Shown here piece after piece: positions 25,045-37,535 of a stretch of DNA of 64,000 nt. A program made the translations under genes and the position numbers. This DNA comes from Macrostomum hystrix. Its lineage: Eukaryota > Platyhelminthes > Macrostomidae. Numbering within the stretch: the first letter of the stretch is position 1; every line of letters starts with the position of its first letter. The DNA lies in the NCBI GenBank assembly GCA_950097015.1, contig CATNEN010000038.1, forward strand, positions 17,680,001 to 17,744,000, in the 5' to 3' direction. The notes beneath the pieces were generated by a model. It had not been told where the DNA came from. It searched no databases and saw only the letters and a program-made list of their open reading frames with translations.

Positions 25045-28000
25045 CTAACAACAAAATGAATCGTGTGTTAGCAAACTGCAAGCTACAATGAGTATTAGCA
25101 GCGAGCTCCAGTCAGTGAAAGTTAACTGCTCAGAGGTGTTGGTTAGAATTAATGAGCTGTTTGTCGTCTCCGCGGTGAATCGGTCGCTATGCGGTTGCCT
25201 CGAGCTTGGGCTTGGCTCTGGATCACTGAAATGCAAGACGGAAATGAATTAATACAGAAGACAGTGGACTTTGCGGGACGCCACACCCACCCTCAATTAC
25301 CCCAGCTAATGCTGGTACCAATTTGACAGCAGAGCGAACTGAAACAATGCGGAGTTGCGTGCCTTGCTAAAGTACTTTTTTTAGTGGAGTCGGGAATCGA
25401 ACCGACGACCTTTAAGTCAAGTGTCCGAATCTCTAATCGCTGGGGCTACAAACCCCCCCTAAGTCTTTGAGACATTTAAAAATCGACTCAAAACAGTACT
25501 GATCTCAAGCTTCTCTCCAAAAACGCTAATTGCTCGAACTCTTACATGTTGGCCAACTCGCATGCCAGTGTCCTGTTGTCTAATCTGACAACCACCGGCC
25601 GACAGTCAACTGTGAAGATCCAAATGCAGCCCGCGGCAGATGCCAGGCGATCGATGGGATTGTTAAGTCTTTGTTGAAGGGATAGGTTGCTTAATTTAGG
25701 GATAAATATCTACACCTCTTCCATCCCCTATCTCTTCTTTCTCCTTCACTCTTGTGTCTTCTCTCCTTCACTCTTGTGTTTTCTCTCCTTCACTCTTGTG
25801 TCTTCTCTCCTTCACTCTTGTGTCTTCTCTCCTTCACTCTTGTGTCTTCTCTCCTTCACTCTTGTGTCTTCTCTCCTTCACTCTTGTGTCTTCTCTCATT
25901 CACTCTTGTGTCTTCTCTCCTTCACTCTTGTGTCTTCTCTCCTTCACTCTTGTATTTTCTCTCCTTCACTCTTGTGTCTTCTCGCCTTCACTCTTGTGTC
26001 TTCTCTCCTTCACTCTTGTGTCTTCTCTCCTTCACTCTTGTGTCTTCTCTCCTTCACTCTTGTGTCTTCTCTCCTTCACTCTTGTGTCTTCTCTCCTTCC
26101 CTTTTGTGTCTTCTCTCCTTCACTCTTGTGTCTTCTCTCCTTCACTCTTGTGTCTTCTCTCCTTCACTCTTGTGTCTTCTCTCATTCACTCTTGTGTCTT
26201 CTCTCCTTCACTCTTGTGTCTTCTCTCCTTCACTCTTGTATTTTCTCTCCTTCACTCTTGTGTCTTCTCGCCTTCACTCTTGTGTCTTCTCTCCTTCACT
26301 CTTGTGTCTTCTCTCCTTCACTCTTGTGTCTTCTCTCCTTCACTCTTGTGTCTTCTCTCCTTCACTCTTGTGTCTTCTCTCCTTCCCTTTTGTGTCTTCT
26401 CTCCTTCACTCTTGTGTCTTCTCTCCTTCACTCTTGTGTCTTCTCTCCTTCACTCTTGTGTCTTCTCTCCTTCACTCTTGTGTCTTCTCTCCCTCTCTTT
26501 GCCATTATTCACGCCACCGACACTCCAGACACTCACTGGCGGCAAGTGTTCTCCAGAGTCTCAATACTGGATCCAGGCTTGTAAACCGCCCTGCACTCGT
26601 GCATGCAGTGCTCAGACCAGCCAAAGTATTTGCGATAGACCAGAACAGTCGCTTGGCCGACGTGAGGCAGGTCAGTCTGCTCGTAGCGAACCCGGCTGAT
26701 TCGCACCGGTCTGAGACCGTTGATGATGGCATCGTGCAGCACAGCTTCGTAGGTACTGCCGTTGAAATCTGATAAGGTTGTGGTTAAAATTATTTGAAAT
26801 GCTATTTGCTAGGATACTCGATTCCTAGAAATATTATTTCTTAGAATAATCAATTCTTAGAAATCAAATTTCTTAAAAGATTCTTTTCTTTGAAGTCATT
26901 TTCTTCGAATACTCGAGTCTTAGAAATCGTATTTATTTCTGATGAACACAATGCCAGATTCTTAAAACTCATATTAAACAATTCTCGATTCTTAGAATTC
27001 ATATTAAACAATTCTCGATTCTTAGAACTCATATTAAACAATTCTCGATTCTTAGAATTCATATTAAACAATTCTCGATTCTTAGAATTCATATTAAACA
27101 ATTCACGATTTTTAGAATTCATATTAAACAATTCTCGATTCTTAGAATTCATATTAAACAATTCACGATTCTTAGAATTCATATTAAACAAATTCTCGAT
27201 TCTTAGAATTCATATTAAACGATTCTCGATTCTTAGAATTCATATTAAGCAATTCTCGATTCTTAGAATTCATATCAAACAATTCTCGATTCTTAGAATT
27301 CATATTAAACAATTCTCGATTCTTAGAATTCATATTAAACAATTCTCGATTCTTAGAATTCATATTAAACAATTCTCGATTCTTAGAATTCATATTAAAC
27401 AATTCTCGATTCTTAGAATAAATATTAAACAATACTCGTTTCATATAAATCATTTTTAAGAAAAATATATTCTTAGAAAAAATTATTTTAGGAAAATGGA
27501 TTCCTAGAAATAATTGTTACGATACTCAATTCTTAGAAATCAAACTTAACAATAACCGATTCTTAGAAATCATATTTTCGATACTACTCGTTGTATCTTA
27601 GATTCTTTCTTATTCTTTTTAAAGAATAGAAGATTCTTAGATTCTTTTTAGATACGCTCGTACATATCTATCCAGATCTTACTCTGAAAAATGTGCAAAG
27701 TGTTTCTTAGCAGCAGAACATTCACAGTTCTAGGATCGTAGCGAACTGTTGTAAATGTTGGCCAGAAAATATCTTTGAAATCAACCGAGCTTGTTGTCCT
27801 ATCCAAGCAGCTGAAGTTCACAGCAGCTTTGTCAGTCTCCATTAGTTGACCGCCGTCTGTCAGGTGCCACTGACAGCTTTCAGCCGATGGCCAAGGTTGA
27901 TGAGGCATCGAGAACCTGTTGGAGCAAGATGGCTTTGATATTGCCGTATCTACGTGTAATCTCGAAAAAAGCTCTATAAGTACCAATATATGTGAAGGAG

Positions 28001-31000
28001 GGCTGTGGTACATAATGTGGGGACACTAGACCCGCGAGGATGCAATGTCTAATCTCATTCCACACCAATGTCTAATCTCATTCCACACCAATGTCTAATC
28101 TCATTCCACCCCTATGTCTAATCTCATTCCAACCCTATGCCTAATCTCATTCCACCCCAATGTCTAATCTCATTCCACATTAATGTCTAATCTCATTCCA
28201 CACCAATGTCTAATCTCACTCCACCCCTATGTCTAATCTCATTCCAACCCTATGTCTAATCTCATTCCACCCAATGTCTAATCTCATTCCCCACCAATGT
28301 CTAATCTCATTCCACCCCAAATGTCTAATCTCATTCCAACCCTATGTCTAATCTCATTCCTCCCCAATGTCTAATCTCATTCCACACCAATGTCTAATCT
28401 CATTCCACAACAATGTCTAATCTCATTCCACCCCAATGTCTAATCTCATTCCACACCAATGTCTAATCTCATTCCTCCCCAATGTCTAATCTCATTCCAC
28501 ACCAATGTCTAATCTCATTCCACACCAATGTCTAATCTCATTCCACACCAATGTCTAATCTCATTCCACACCAATGTCTAATCTCATTCCAACCCTATGT
28601 CTAATCTCATTCCTCCCCAATGTCTAATCTCATTCCACACCAATGTCTAATCTCATTCCACAACAATGTCTAATCTCATTCCACCCCAATGTCTAATCTC
28701 ATTCCACACCAATGTCTAATCTCATTCCTCCCCAATGTCTAATCTCATTCCACACCAATGTCTAATCTCATTCCACCCCAATGTCTAATCTCATTCCACA
28801 CCAATGTCTAATCTCATTCCAACCCAATGTCTAATCTCACTCCACACCAATGTCTAATCTCATTCCACCCCAATGTCTAATCTCATTCTACACCAATGTC
28901 TAATCTCATTCCACCCCAATGTCTAATCTCATTCCACACCAAAGCTAATCTCATTCCACCCCAATGTCTAATCTCATTCCACCCCAATGTTTAATCTCAT
29001 TCCAACCCTATGTCTAATCTCATTCCACCCCAATGTCTAATCTCATTCCACACCAATGTCTAATCTCATTCCACCCCAAATGTCTAATCTCATCTCATCC
29101 AGTTATTGAATCTCACAGCATTGCACTCACACGGTGCAGTTCAATATTTCGCCATCGTCCAGACTGCATTGACATTTTTGATGAGTCAAATTAAGAAAAA
29201 AAATATCGCTTGAGTTAGTAGCATTGCCATCGATCTTGTCAGCCAGAAGCTTTGGAGACGCTAGCAGCTCCGGCCCGGTGACTCGACGCGGTCCGATGGC
29301 GCCATCCACAGTCAGATTGGCTTCGCTGTGCAGCATTAGAGATCCGGCCACGTCTGCAATGCAACAGGCTTTAGTTTGCGATTCGGTACAACAATTGACT
29401 TGCTTTGACTGCTGACACCTCTGCTGACACCTCTGCTGACACCTCTGCTGACACCTCTGCTGACATCTCTGCTGACACAACTGCTGACACCTCTGCTGAC
29501 ACCTCTGCTGACACCCCCTGCTGCCATCTCTTCTGACACCTCTTCTGACACCTCTGCTGCCATCTCTGCTGACACCTCTGCTGACACCTCTGCTGACATC
29601 TCTGCTGACACCTCTGCTGACACCTCTGCTGACACCTCTTCTGACACCTCTGCTGCCATCTCTGCTGACACCTCTGCTGACACCTCTTCTGACATCTCTG
29701 CTGACACCTCTGCTGACACCTCTGCTGACACCTCTGCTGACACCTCTGCTGACACCTCTGCTGACACCTCTGCTGACACCTCTTCTGACACCTCTTCTGA
29801 CACCTCTGCTGCCATCTCTTCTGACACCTCTTCTGACACCTCTGCTGCCATCTCTGCTGACACCTCTGCTGACACCTCTGCTGACATCTCTGCTGACACC
29901 TCTGCTGACACCTCTGCTGACACCTCTGCTGACACCTCTGCTGACACCTCTGCTGACACCTCTGCTGACACCTCTTCTGACACCTCTGCTGCCATCTCTT
30001 CTGACACCTCTTCTGACACCTCTGCTGCCATCTCTGCTGACACCTCTGCTGACACCTCTGCTGAATCTCTGCTGACACCTCTGCTGACACCTCTGCTGAC
30101 ACCTCTGCTGACACCTCTGCTGACACCTCTGCTGACACCTCTGCTGACACCTCTGCTGACACCTCTGCTGACACCTCTGCTGACACCTCTGCTTAAATCT
30201 CTGTTCACATCTCTGCTGACACCTCTGCTGACACCCCCTGCTGACACCTCTGCTGACACCTGTGCTGACGTTTTCACTGACACCTCGATGTGAATGACAA
30301 TTTTCTATTCTACAGGCTGTCGATGAGATACGTCGTAAAAAAAGGCATAGCTCGTAGAATGTCATTTTTTACTTATCGAGTTAAGCTGAGTGGCTGTATG
30401 GTGCTTGTAACATTCTGAAGTAAAACATAAACAGCACTTGATGCTTGACTGACAGTTAGAAAATTGTATAGGTTAGTCAAGCAATAAGGAAAACATCCCT
30501 ATAGAAAGAGAGGAATTTACAGAGTTGCTATGCGAAGCGAAAGCGAGAAGTACTGGTATTAGTGAGTAGGCTGACAGTGCTTCAAAGTGATACAATACAC
30601 AGTTTATATTATAAAGATGGGATGGGTTTATCTGAGAATGGGTTTATCCTGGGATGGGTTTATCCTGGGATAGGTCAATCCTATTATGAGTTTATCCTAG
30701 GATGAGTTTATCCTGGGATGGGTTTATCCTGGGATGGGTTTATCCTGGGATGGGTTTATCCTGGGATAGGTCAATCCTATTATGAGTTTATCCTAGGATG
30801 AGTTTATCCTAGGATGAGTTTATCCTGGGATGGGTTTATCTTGTGTTTATCCTGGGATAGGTTTATCCTGGGATGGGTTTATCCTGGGATGGGTTTATCC
30901 TGGGATGGTTTCATGTAGGGCTGTGGGTTTCCTGTGATGGGTTTGATACTTTGGTTGGGCAATCCAATTCAATGCACACTTATTTATTGAGCCGCATGTA

Positions 31001-31211
31001 GTAGGTAGTACAGCAGCAGCAAGCAGCAAAGCATGAGTAACTCACACTGGATGGCTAGGTGAAATGAATCCAAGCTAGCTAGCCTGCCAGTCACAGCTGA
31101 GCAATTCGTGAAGTCACTGCGTGCCGTTGCATTTGCAGCGATGCGGATACTGGTGGATGCCAGAAGCAGAAATGCGGCAAATAGAAGCGTTGCTGAGGTT
31201 AACGTTACCAT
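25045..31211 (-). CDS. Unrecognised secreted glycoprotein, probably GPI-anchored, five exons
   Basis: Exons 31211-31046, 29353-29131, 27915-27683, 26768-26537 and 25225-25045 join in phases 1,2,1,2 to give 344 residues. The protein opens with a signal peptide ([19 protein letters not shown]) and ends in a Ser/Thr/Pro-rich spacer and a hydrophobic tail ([20 protein letters not shown]), the pattern of a GPI-attachment signal. I count eleven N-glycosylation sequons and about a dozen Cys. Central motifs such as [23 protein letters not shown] and [20 protein letters not shown] do not match a family I know. Each intron contains a different minisatellite, and intron 4 also holds a SINE-A. The start ATG lies inside an RFX X-box-like palindrome. 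The hydrophobic tail could instead be a membrane anchor with a short tail. Confidence 0.75.
25272..25466 (-). mobile_element. SINE-A copy 2, decayed and 3' truncated
   Basis: The reverse strand carries the B box (AATCGAACC on plus) and the body CCTCAATTACCCCAGCTAAT. It begins at the GGGACGCCACACCCACC segment, so the 3' third is missing. It sits in intron 4 of the secreted-protein gene. Confidence 0.8.
25742..26498. repeat. 22-bp minisatellite in intron 4
   Basis: About 34 copies of CTTCTCTCCTTCACTCTTGT then GT. A run of variants (CATTCAC, TGTATT, CTCGCC, CCCTTTTG) occurs twice about 310 bp apart, showing an internal block duplication. On the sense strand it is purine-rich and starts about 40 bp after the exon 4 donor. 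Confidence 0.97.
26955..27450. repeat. 30-bp minisatellite in intron 3
   Basis: About 16 copies of ATTCTCGATTCTTAGAATTC then ATATTAAACA. Degenerate halves (ATTCTTAGAAAT) extend from 26820 to about 27600. Because 30 is divisible by three, it reads open on both strands. Confidence 0.96.
28045..29098. repeat. 23-bp minisatellite in intron 2
   Basis: About 46 copies of CCACACCAATGTCTAATCTC then ATT, with CCCCAA, CAACCCTA and TCCCCAA variants. A block of variants near 28,330-28,500 recurs near 28,590-28,740. On the sense strand it starts about 32 bp after the exon 2 donor. Confidence 0.97.
29408..30283. repeat. 12-bp minisatellite in intron 1
   Basis: About 73 copies of ACCTCTGCTGAC with CTGCCATCT and CTTCTGAC variants arranged in larger recurring blocks. 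All three minus frames are open across it. One of them (QQRC repeats) continues into exon 2. Confidence 0.97.
30612..30925. repeat. 16-bp minisatellite in intron 1
   Basis: About 18 copies of GGGATGGGTTTATCCT with a shorter TAGGTCAATCCTATTATGAG variant present twice. It is the second array in intron 1. Confidence 0.93.
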
Positions 31212-31217
31212 GGCAAC
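31204..31217. promoter_or_regulatory. RFX X-box-like palindrome over the start codon
   Basis: GTTACCATGGCAAC fits the X-box consensus RYYNYY-N(1-3)-RRNRAC at every fixed position. The minus-strand start codon at 31211-31209 lies in its centre. It may simply be a good initiation context. Confidence 0.4.
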
Positions 31218-32019
31218 CTGCCCTAGATGTTTGAAATTGATTATAGCCGTCTTTAGTTGGTCTTTATCGATAACAAAATGTACATTGTCAATATAACTGC
31301 GTTGTCTATGGCCAAACCTTTCAGCTTTATGAAAAGATCTAGAAGATACGAATATTCAAGTTTTAAATGATTGGTGCTTTGACAGAGATTTTACCATAGA
31401 CAGTTAGCAAAGTGGGCTCTGAATTCCTATTCCGGATTAAATTGCCATACTATACTTCTAGCTTAGTAGACCTTGTTTTACAAAACATTTATTGCATATT
31501 CGGGAGTAAATATTTCTCTATTTTTGATGCCTATGAAAGCCAAAAGAAGTTTTAAGCCATCACAGTTTGAGTTCAGTGTTCATCAAGAAGCGAATATATT
31601 TAATATACTAATATATTCCGCTTGGTCATTGTTTAAACGTTTGTTTAAGCAAACACAAAGCTTAGAAGTCAGTTTAGAGAGAGGGTTGGAAAATGAACGA
31701 ATCCTGGCATCTGCTTTTGTGCTTTAAGTCTTTTTTGCTGGGTTCAACTGAAAGCAGAAAAAAACTCAGATGAAGAGACTGGGGATAGAAGGGAAAGTTT
31801 TTTTGGTTGGCGATGTAATTAGTCCTCTATATTAGGCACCTAGTTACACCGCTGCATACTGGCTCCAATTAATCACGCCAAAATGGACGTGAAAAAGCCT
31901 TTAGACAAAATCATAATTAATGAGGCGTTTAACTATGCATAGGTATGGTTGGCATAAAGCGTGTGCTAATTAATGGTTTCTAATGGTGAACATTGTGAGA
32001 TTGTTAATTTTTTTTTATT
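31218..32019. other. Upstream region of the secreted-protein gene
   Basis: Unique AT-rich sequence, presumably promoter. No conserved ORF or element seen. Confidence 0.5.
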
Positions 32020-32286
32020 TCACCTGCCCCAATTACACCTGCACAGCCGCAGCTATAGTGAGGCGCATCTGAAACCTGCGTACAGCTGTTCAGTCCATGG
32101 ACTGGGGGGGGGGACGCCACACCCACCAGATAATGCTGTTACCAATTAAACAGCTGGGTTAACTGAATCAATGCAAAATTAAGTGTCTTGCTAAAGGACA
32201 CAAATTGTTCCAGTGGAGTCGGGAATCGAACCTCCGACCTTCAAGTCGTGAGTCCGACGCCCCAACCACTAGGCTACAACCGCGTA
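32020..32286 (-). mobile_element. SINE-A copy 3, nearly full length
   Basis: On the reverse strand: A box (CCACTAGGCTACAACC on plus), B box (GGAATCGAACC), the body, the palindromic CAGTCCATGGACTG, and the 3' end CACCTGCCCCAATT. Confidence 0.88.
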
Positions 32287-32700
32287 TACAATGTTAAAAT
32301 GAGTAAAACAAAATCTAGAATGACAACGAGTTCTGTTTAAAAGTCAGGGCAAACATTGTGAAGACAAGAAAAAGAAATGACAAACAAAGTGACATTTCTA
32401 AAAAGATCTGAACATCTTATTTAATTCCACATTACATCTAAAGACGAGTGTCATGTCTTTGAAGAGTGGATGAGAAATTATAAGTAATTATATGGACTTA
32501 TAAGTACAGTTTCTCATAAGTAGACTGGAGTATCACCTCATAGAGAATCGCAAATGGCCACATCTACAGACTACATTTTGATAACTATCACATCTATAGA
32601 CTGGGGTGTCATTTCATTGATGACTATCACATCTATAGACTAAGGTGTCAATAGATTCATGAATAACACGTCTCCAGACTGGGGTGATGGCTATGACATG
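32287..32700. other. Unique sequence grading into the 40-bp array
   Basis: The last 150 bp contain degenerate array-like pieces (ATCTATAGACTGGGGTGTCA). No gene seen. Confidence 0.5.
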
Positions 32701-34000
32701 GCTATGACACTAAGGTATCAGTTTAATCCATGGCTAGCACATCTATACACTGGGGTGTCAGTTTAATCCATGGCTAGCACATCTATACACTGGGGTGTCA
32801 GTTTAATCCTTGGCTAGCACATCTATACACTGGGGTGTCAGTTTAATCCTTGGCTAGCACATCTATGCACTGGGGTGTCAGTTTAATCCTTGGCTAGCAC
32901 ATCTATACACTGGGGTGTCAGTTTAATCCTTGGCTAGCACATCTATACACTGGGGTGTCAGTTTAATCCATGGCTAGCACATCTATACACTGGGGTGTCA
33001 GTTTAATCCATGGCTAGCACATCTATACACTAGGGTGTCAGTTTAATCCTTGGCTAGCACATCTATGCACTGGGGTGTCAGTTTAATCCATGGCTAGCAC
33101 ATCTATACACTGGGGCGTCAGTTTAATCCATGGCTAGCACATCTATACACTGGGGTGTCAGTTTAATCCATGGCTAGCACATCTATACACTGGGGTGTCA
33201 GTTTAATCCATGGCTAGCACATCTATACACTGGGGTGTCAGTTTAATCCATGGCTAGCACATCTATACACTGGGGTGTCAGTTTAATCCTTGGCTAGCAC
33301 ATCTATACACTGGGGTATCAGTTTAATCCATGGCTAGCACATCTATACACTGGGCTATCAGTTTAATCCATGGCTAGCACATCTATACACTGGGGTGTCA
33401 GTTTAATCCATGGCTAGCACATCTATACACTGGGGTGTCAGTTTAATCCATGGCTAGCACATCTATACACTGGGGTGTCAGTTTAATCCTTGGCTAGCAC
33501 ATCTATACACTGGGGTATCAGTTTAATCCATGGCTAGCACATCTATACACTGGGGTGTCAGTTTAATCCATGGCTAGCACATCTATACACTGGGGTGTCA
33601 GTTTAATCCATGGCTAGCACATCTATACACTGGGGTGTCAGTTTAATCCTTGGCTAGCACATCTATACACTGGGGTATCAGTTTAATCCATGGCTAGCAC
33701 ATCTATACACTGGGGTGTCAGTTTCATCCATGGCTAGCACATCTATACACTGGGGTGTCAGTTTCATCCATGGCTAGCACATCTATACACTGGGGTATCA
33801 GTTTAATCCATGGCTAGCACATCTATACACTGGGGTGTCAGTTTCATCCATGGCTAGCACATCTATACACTGGGGTGTCAGTTTCATCCATGGCTAGCAC
33901 ATCTATACACTAGGGTGTCAGTTTAATCCTTGGCTAGCACATCTATACACTGGGGTGTCAGTTTAATCCTTGGCTAGCACATCTATGCACTGGGGTGTCA
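32701..34000. repeat. 40-bp minisatellite
   Basis: About 32 units of exactly 40 bp: GTTTAATCCATGGCTAGCAC then ATCTATACACTGGGGTGTCA. Variants are CCA/CCT, ATACAC/ATGCAC, GTGTCA/GTATCA and TTTCATCC. Runs of variants recur, so multi-unit blocks have been copied. Confidence 0.98.
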
Positions 34001-34465
34001 AACTGCAGAAAAAGAAGACTGAAGCAACAAATCTATGTTGAATGTCTCTGATTTAATGAAACAAAAAACTGAAAATGCTAATTCTTTGCCGAGAATCAAC
34101 TCACCAAAGATCGCAGCTTCTATAGAGTCGATTGATTTAATTGTTGCCAAGCAGTAAAAAGTTTCTCAATTGCTGTTTTATATTAAAATATTTCAGAATT
34201 CTAATGCACGAGTCTTAAGAGCTCTAAACTGTAAAGTAATACTTTATGTGCACGGTCGCAGGCCAATAGTAATACAATCGGTTAAAGTTTTCCACCTAAG
34301 CCAATGAGAACCAAGCATGATGTGAAGGCATTTTTAGGCCATAAAATTAACAATGCACTAAGTGAACATACAGCGATACATCCACGTAAAATGCGAGAGA
34401 ACCAGTCCCAAAACACCCACGCAGTTACGTGGGGCAAAGTTACAAAGATAATTCTAATCTCTTCA
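34001..34465. other. Unique intergenic sequence
   Basis: No gene recognised. Confidence 0.45.
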
Positions 34466-35462
34466 GGATTAGAGCAGTGGAATTTAGATTATATTCAGGA
34501 TTGGATCAGTGGGATTTAGATTCTCTTCAGGATTGGATCAGTGGGATTTAGATTCTATTCAAATTTAGATCAGTCGGATTTAGATTCTCTTCAGGATTGG
34601 ATCAGTGGGATTTAGATTCTCTTCAGGATTGGATCAGTGGGATTTAGATTCTATTCAGGATTGGATCAGTGGGATTTAGATTCTCTTCAGGATTGGATCA
34701 GTGGGATTTAGATTCTCTTCGGGACTGGATCAGTGGGATTTAGATTCTTTTCAGGATTGGATCAGTGGGATTTAGATTCTCTTCAGGATTGGATCAGTGG
34801 GATTTAGATTCTCTTCGGGATTGGATCAGTGGGATTTAGATTCTCTTCAGGATTGGATCAGTGGGATTTAGATTCTCTTCGGGATTGGATCAGTGGGATT
34901 TAGATTCTTTTCAGGATTGGATCAGTGGGATTTAGATTCTCTTCAGGATTGAATCAGTGGGATTTAGATTCTTTTCAGGATTGGATCAGTGGGATTTAGA
35001 TTCTCTTCAGGATTGGATCAGTGGGATTTAGATTCTCTTCGGGATTGGATCAGTGGGATTTAGATTCTTTTCAGGATTGGATCAGTGGGATTTAGATTCT
35101 CTTCAGGATTGGATCAGTGGGATTTAGATTCTCTTCAGGATTGGATCAGTGGGATTTAGATTCTCTTCAGGATTGGATCAGTGGGATTTAGATTCTCTTC
35201 AGGATTGGATCAGTGGGATTTATAGTCTCTTCAGGATTGGATCTGTGGGATTTAGATTATATTCAGGATTGGATCAGTGGGATTTAGATTCTCTTCAGGA
35301 TTGGATCAGTGGGATTTAGATTCTCTTCAGGATTGGATCAGTGGGATTTAGATTCTCTTCAGGATTGGATCAGTGGGATTTATAGTCTCTTCAGGATTGG
35401 ATCTGTGGGATTTAGATTATATTCAGGATTGGATCAGTGGGATTTAGATTATATTCAGGGCA
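34466..35462. repeat. 32-bp minisatellite
   Basis: About 31 copies of GATTGGATCAGTGGGATTTA then GATTCTCTTCAG, with TCTTTTCAG, TTCGGGA and TATAGTCTC variants. Confidence 0.97.
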
Positions 35463-36200
35463 GGGCTTTTCTAGTTGATATAAATTGTTATATTTCTTAT
35501 CAGTTTTTATTCGCATGCTCAGAACTTTATGGCTCAATGAAACTCTAAAAGACACCGGAAGTCAAGGCATCTCTTTCGCGACGCGTGCATTTTCAATAGG
35601 CCAAATATTCCGCGATTGTCTAGCAGGCGATTGTTCTCATTCTATGCCCTTATGCACGTCCCATTCTATTGTATTATTCTTCTGTGACTCTCTCTCGCTC
35701 TTTGGCAGTCTTCATCTGTGGTAACACAGCGGAACAGTAAGGTATTGCATTATTCATATAAAATGAAAGCTCAATATAAACAGGATGCCAGCACTTGGAC
35801 AGTGACACTATAGTGTATATGTATGTGTGCACGTGTATGCTGTTTGATGTATAGCCGACGCAACTACACGTGAAGGTGGGCATGCGAAACTTTAGTTTGT
35901 GTCCATATACGGTAGTGAGTTTCGTACGGATACATTGTTCAAATATAATTTATGATTCTGCACGTATATGCACGGCATAATGAAGTACTCCACCCCAGCC
36001 ATGCCTGCATGCGGAGGCAGTGTCTGTGTGTGTCGCTTCGTCTGTCAATTTATTTGACAATCTCCCTTTGTTATCTCACTGGTTACGCCTGAATACTATA
36101 GTCTACCAGACTTTATTACTGTTTAATCGATCAGTCTAATAAAAACTTGTACTTTAAAAGAAAGTCTACTTTATAAAGATTTAGCAACTTGAAGACTGTG
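35463..36200. other. Unique intergenic sequence
   Basis: Short ORFs only, none resembling a known protein. Confidence 0.5.
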
Positions 36201-36202
36201 CC

Positions 36203-37535
36203 AATCCATGGATTATAGCTGCTCAAATCCACACCTGACAATTGAGCTAATCCATGGATTATAGCTACTCAGATCCACACCTGACAATTGAGCTAATCCA
36301 TGGATTATAGCTACTCAGATCCACACCTGACAATTGAGCTAATCCATGGATTATAGCTACTCAGATCCACACTTGACAATTGAGCTAGTCCATGGATTAT
36401 AGAGGTTGAGGTTGTAGCCTAGTGGTTAGGGCGTCGGACTCACGACTTGAAGGTCGGGGGTTCGATTCCCGACTCCACTGGAACAATTTGCATCCTTTAG
36501 CAAGACACTTAACTCTGCATTGCTTCAGTTCACCCAGCTGTTAAATGGGTACCAGCATCAGCTGGGATAATTGAAGGTGGGTGTGGCGTCCCCCCAGTCC
36601 ATGGACTGAACAGCCGTACGCAGCCTTCAGATGCGCCGCGCATTAGCTGCGGCTGTGCTGTCGGCTGCACATCTGACCCAATTGGGGCAGGTGTATTCAA
36701 TTATTATTATTATTATTATGGATTATAGCTACTCAAATCCACACCCGACAATTGAGCTAGTCCATGGATTATAGCTACTCAAATCCCCACCTGAAAATTG
36801 AGCTAGTCCATGGATTATAGCTACTCAAATCCCCACCCGACAATTGAGCTAGTCCATGGATTATAGCTACTCAAATCCCCACCCGACAATTGAGCTAGTC
36901 CATGGATTATAGCTACTCAAATCCCCACCCGACAATTGAGCTAGTCCATGGATTATAGCTACTCAAATCCCCACCCGACAATTGAGCTAGTCCATGGATT
37001 ATAGCTACTCAAATCCCCACCTGAAAATTGAGCTAGTCCATGGATTATAGCTACTCAAATCCCCACCCGACAATTGAGCTAGTCCATGGATTATAGCTAC
37101 TCAAATCCCCACCCGACAATTGAGCTAGTCCATGGATTATAGCTACTCAAATCCCCACCCGACAATTGAGCTAGTCCATGGATTATAGCTACTCAAATCC
37201 CCACCTGAAAATTGAGCTAGTCCATGGATTATAGCTACTCAAATCCCCACCCGACAATTGAGCTAGTCCATGGATTATAGCTACTCAAATCCCCACCTGA
37301 AAATTGAGCTAGTCCATGGATTATAGCTACTCAAATCCCCACCCGACAATTGAGCTAGCTAATCCATGGATTATAGCTACTCAAATCCCTAACTGACAAT
37401 TGAGCTAGTCCATAGATTATAACGAATTTAATCCCCACCTGACAATTGAGCCAATCCATGGATTAAAACAAATTTAATCCCCACCTGACGATTGAGCTAA
37501 TCCATGGATTATAGTGGCTTAAGTATCTACTTGAC
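36203..37535. repeat. 46-bp minisatellite interrupted by a SINE
   Basis: Units read AATTGAGCTAGTCCATGGAT then TATAGCTACTCAAATCCCCACCCGAC. About 4 units precede and 18 follow a SINE-A inserted at 36404-36718. Units left of the SINE say GCTAATCC and CACACCTG; units on the right say GCTAGTCC and CCCACCCG. The right edge is degenerate. Confidence 0.97.
36404..36718 (+). mobile_element. SINE-A copy 4, full length, with target-site duplication
   Basis: The best copy in the window at about 315 bp: tRNA-like head (A box TAGCCTAGTGGTTAGGGCG, B box GGTTCGATTCC), body with CCCAGCTGTTAAATGGGTAC, palindrome CAGTCCATGGACTG, 3' segment CCCAATTGGGGCAGGTG and an (ATT)n tail. ATGGATTATAG is present on both sides as an 11-bp target-site duplication. 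Confidence 0.95.

Noticed and set aside
25687-26772. Plus-strand frames of 276-361 residues ([12 protein letters not shown])
   Set aside because: Repeat translation of the 22-bp array; the gene here is on the other strand.
29127-30365. Frames of 270-410 residues with CQQR, SRGV or SAEV repeats
   Set aside because: The 12-bp array is open in three frames. Only the last part overlaps a real exon of the secreted-protein gene.
36404-36480. tRNA genes at SINE heads
   Set aside because: A and B boxes are present, but each is fused to a conserved 200-bp SINE body and recurs as dispersed copies; cloverleaf pairing is degraded.
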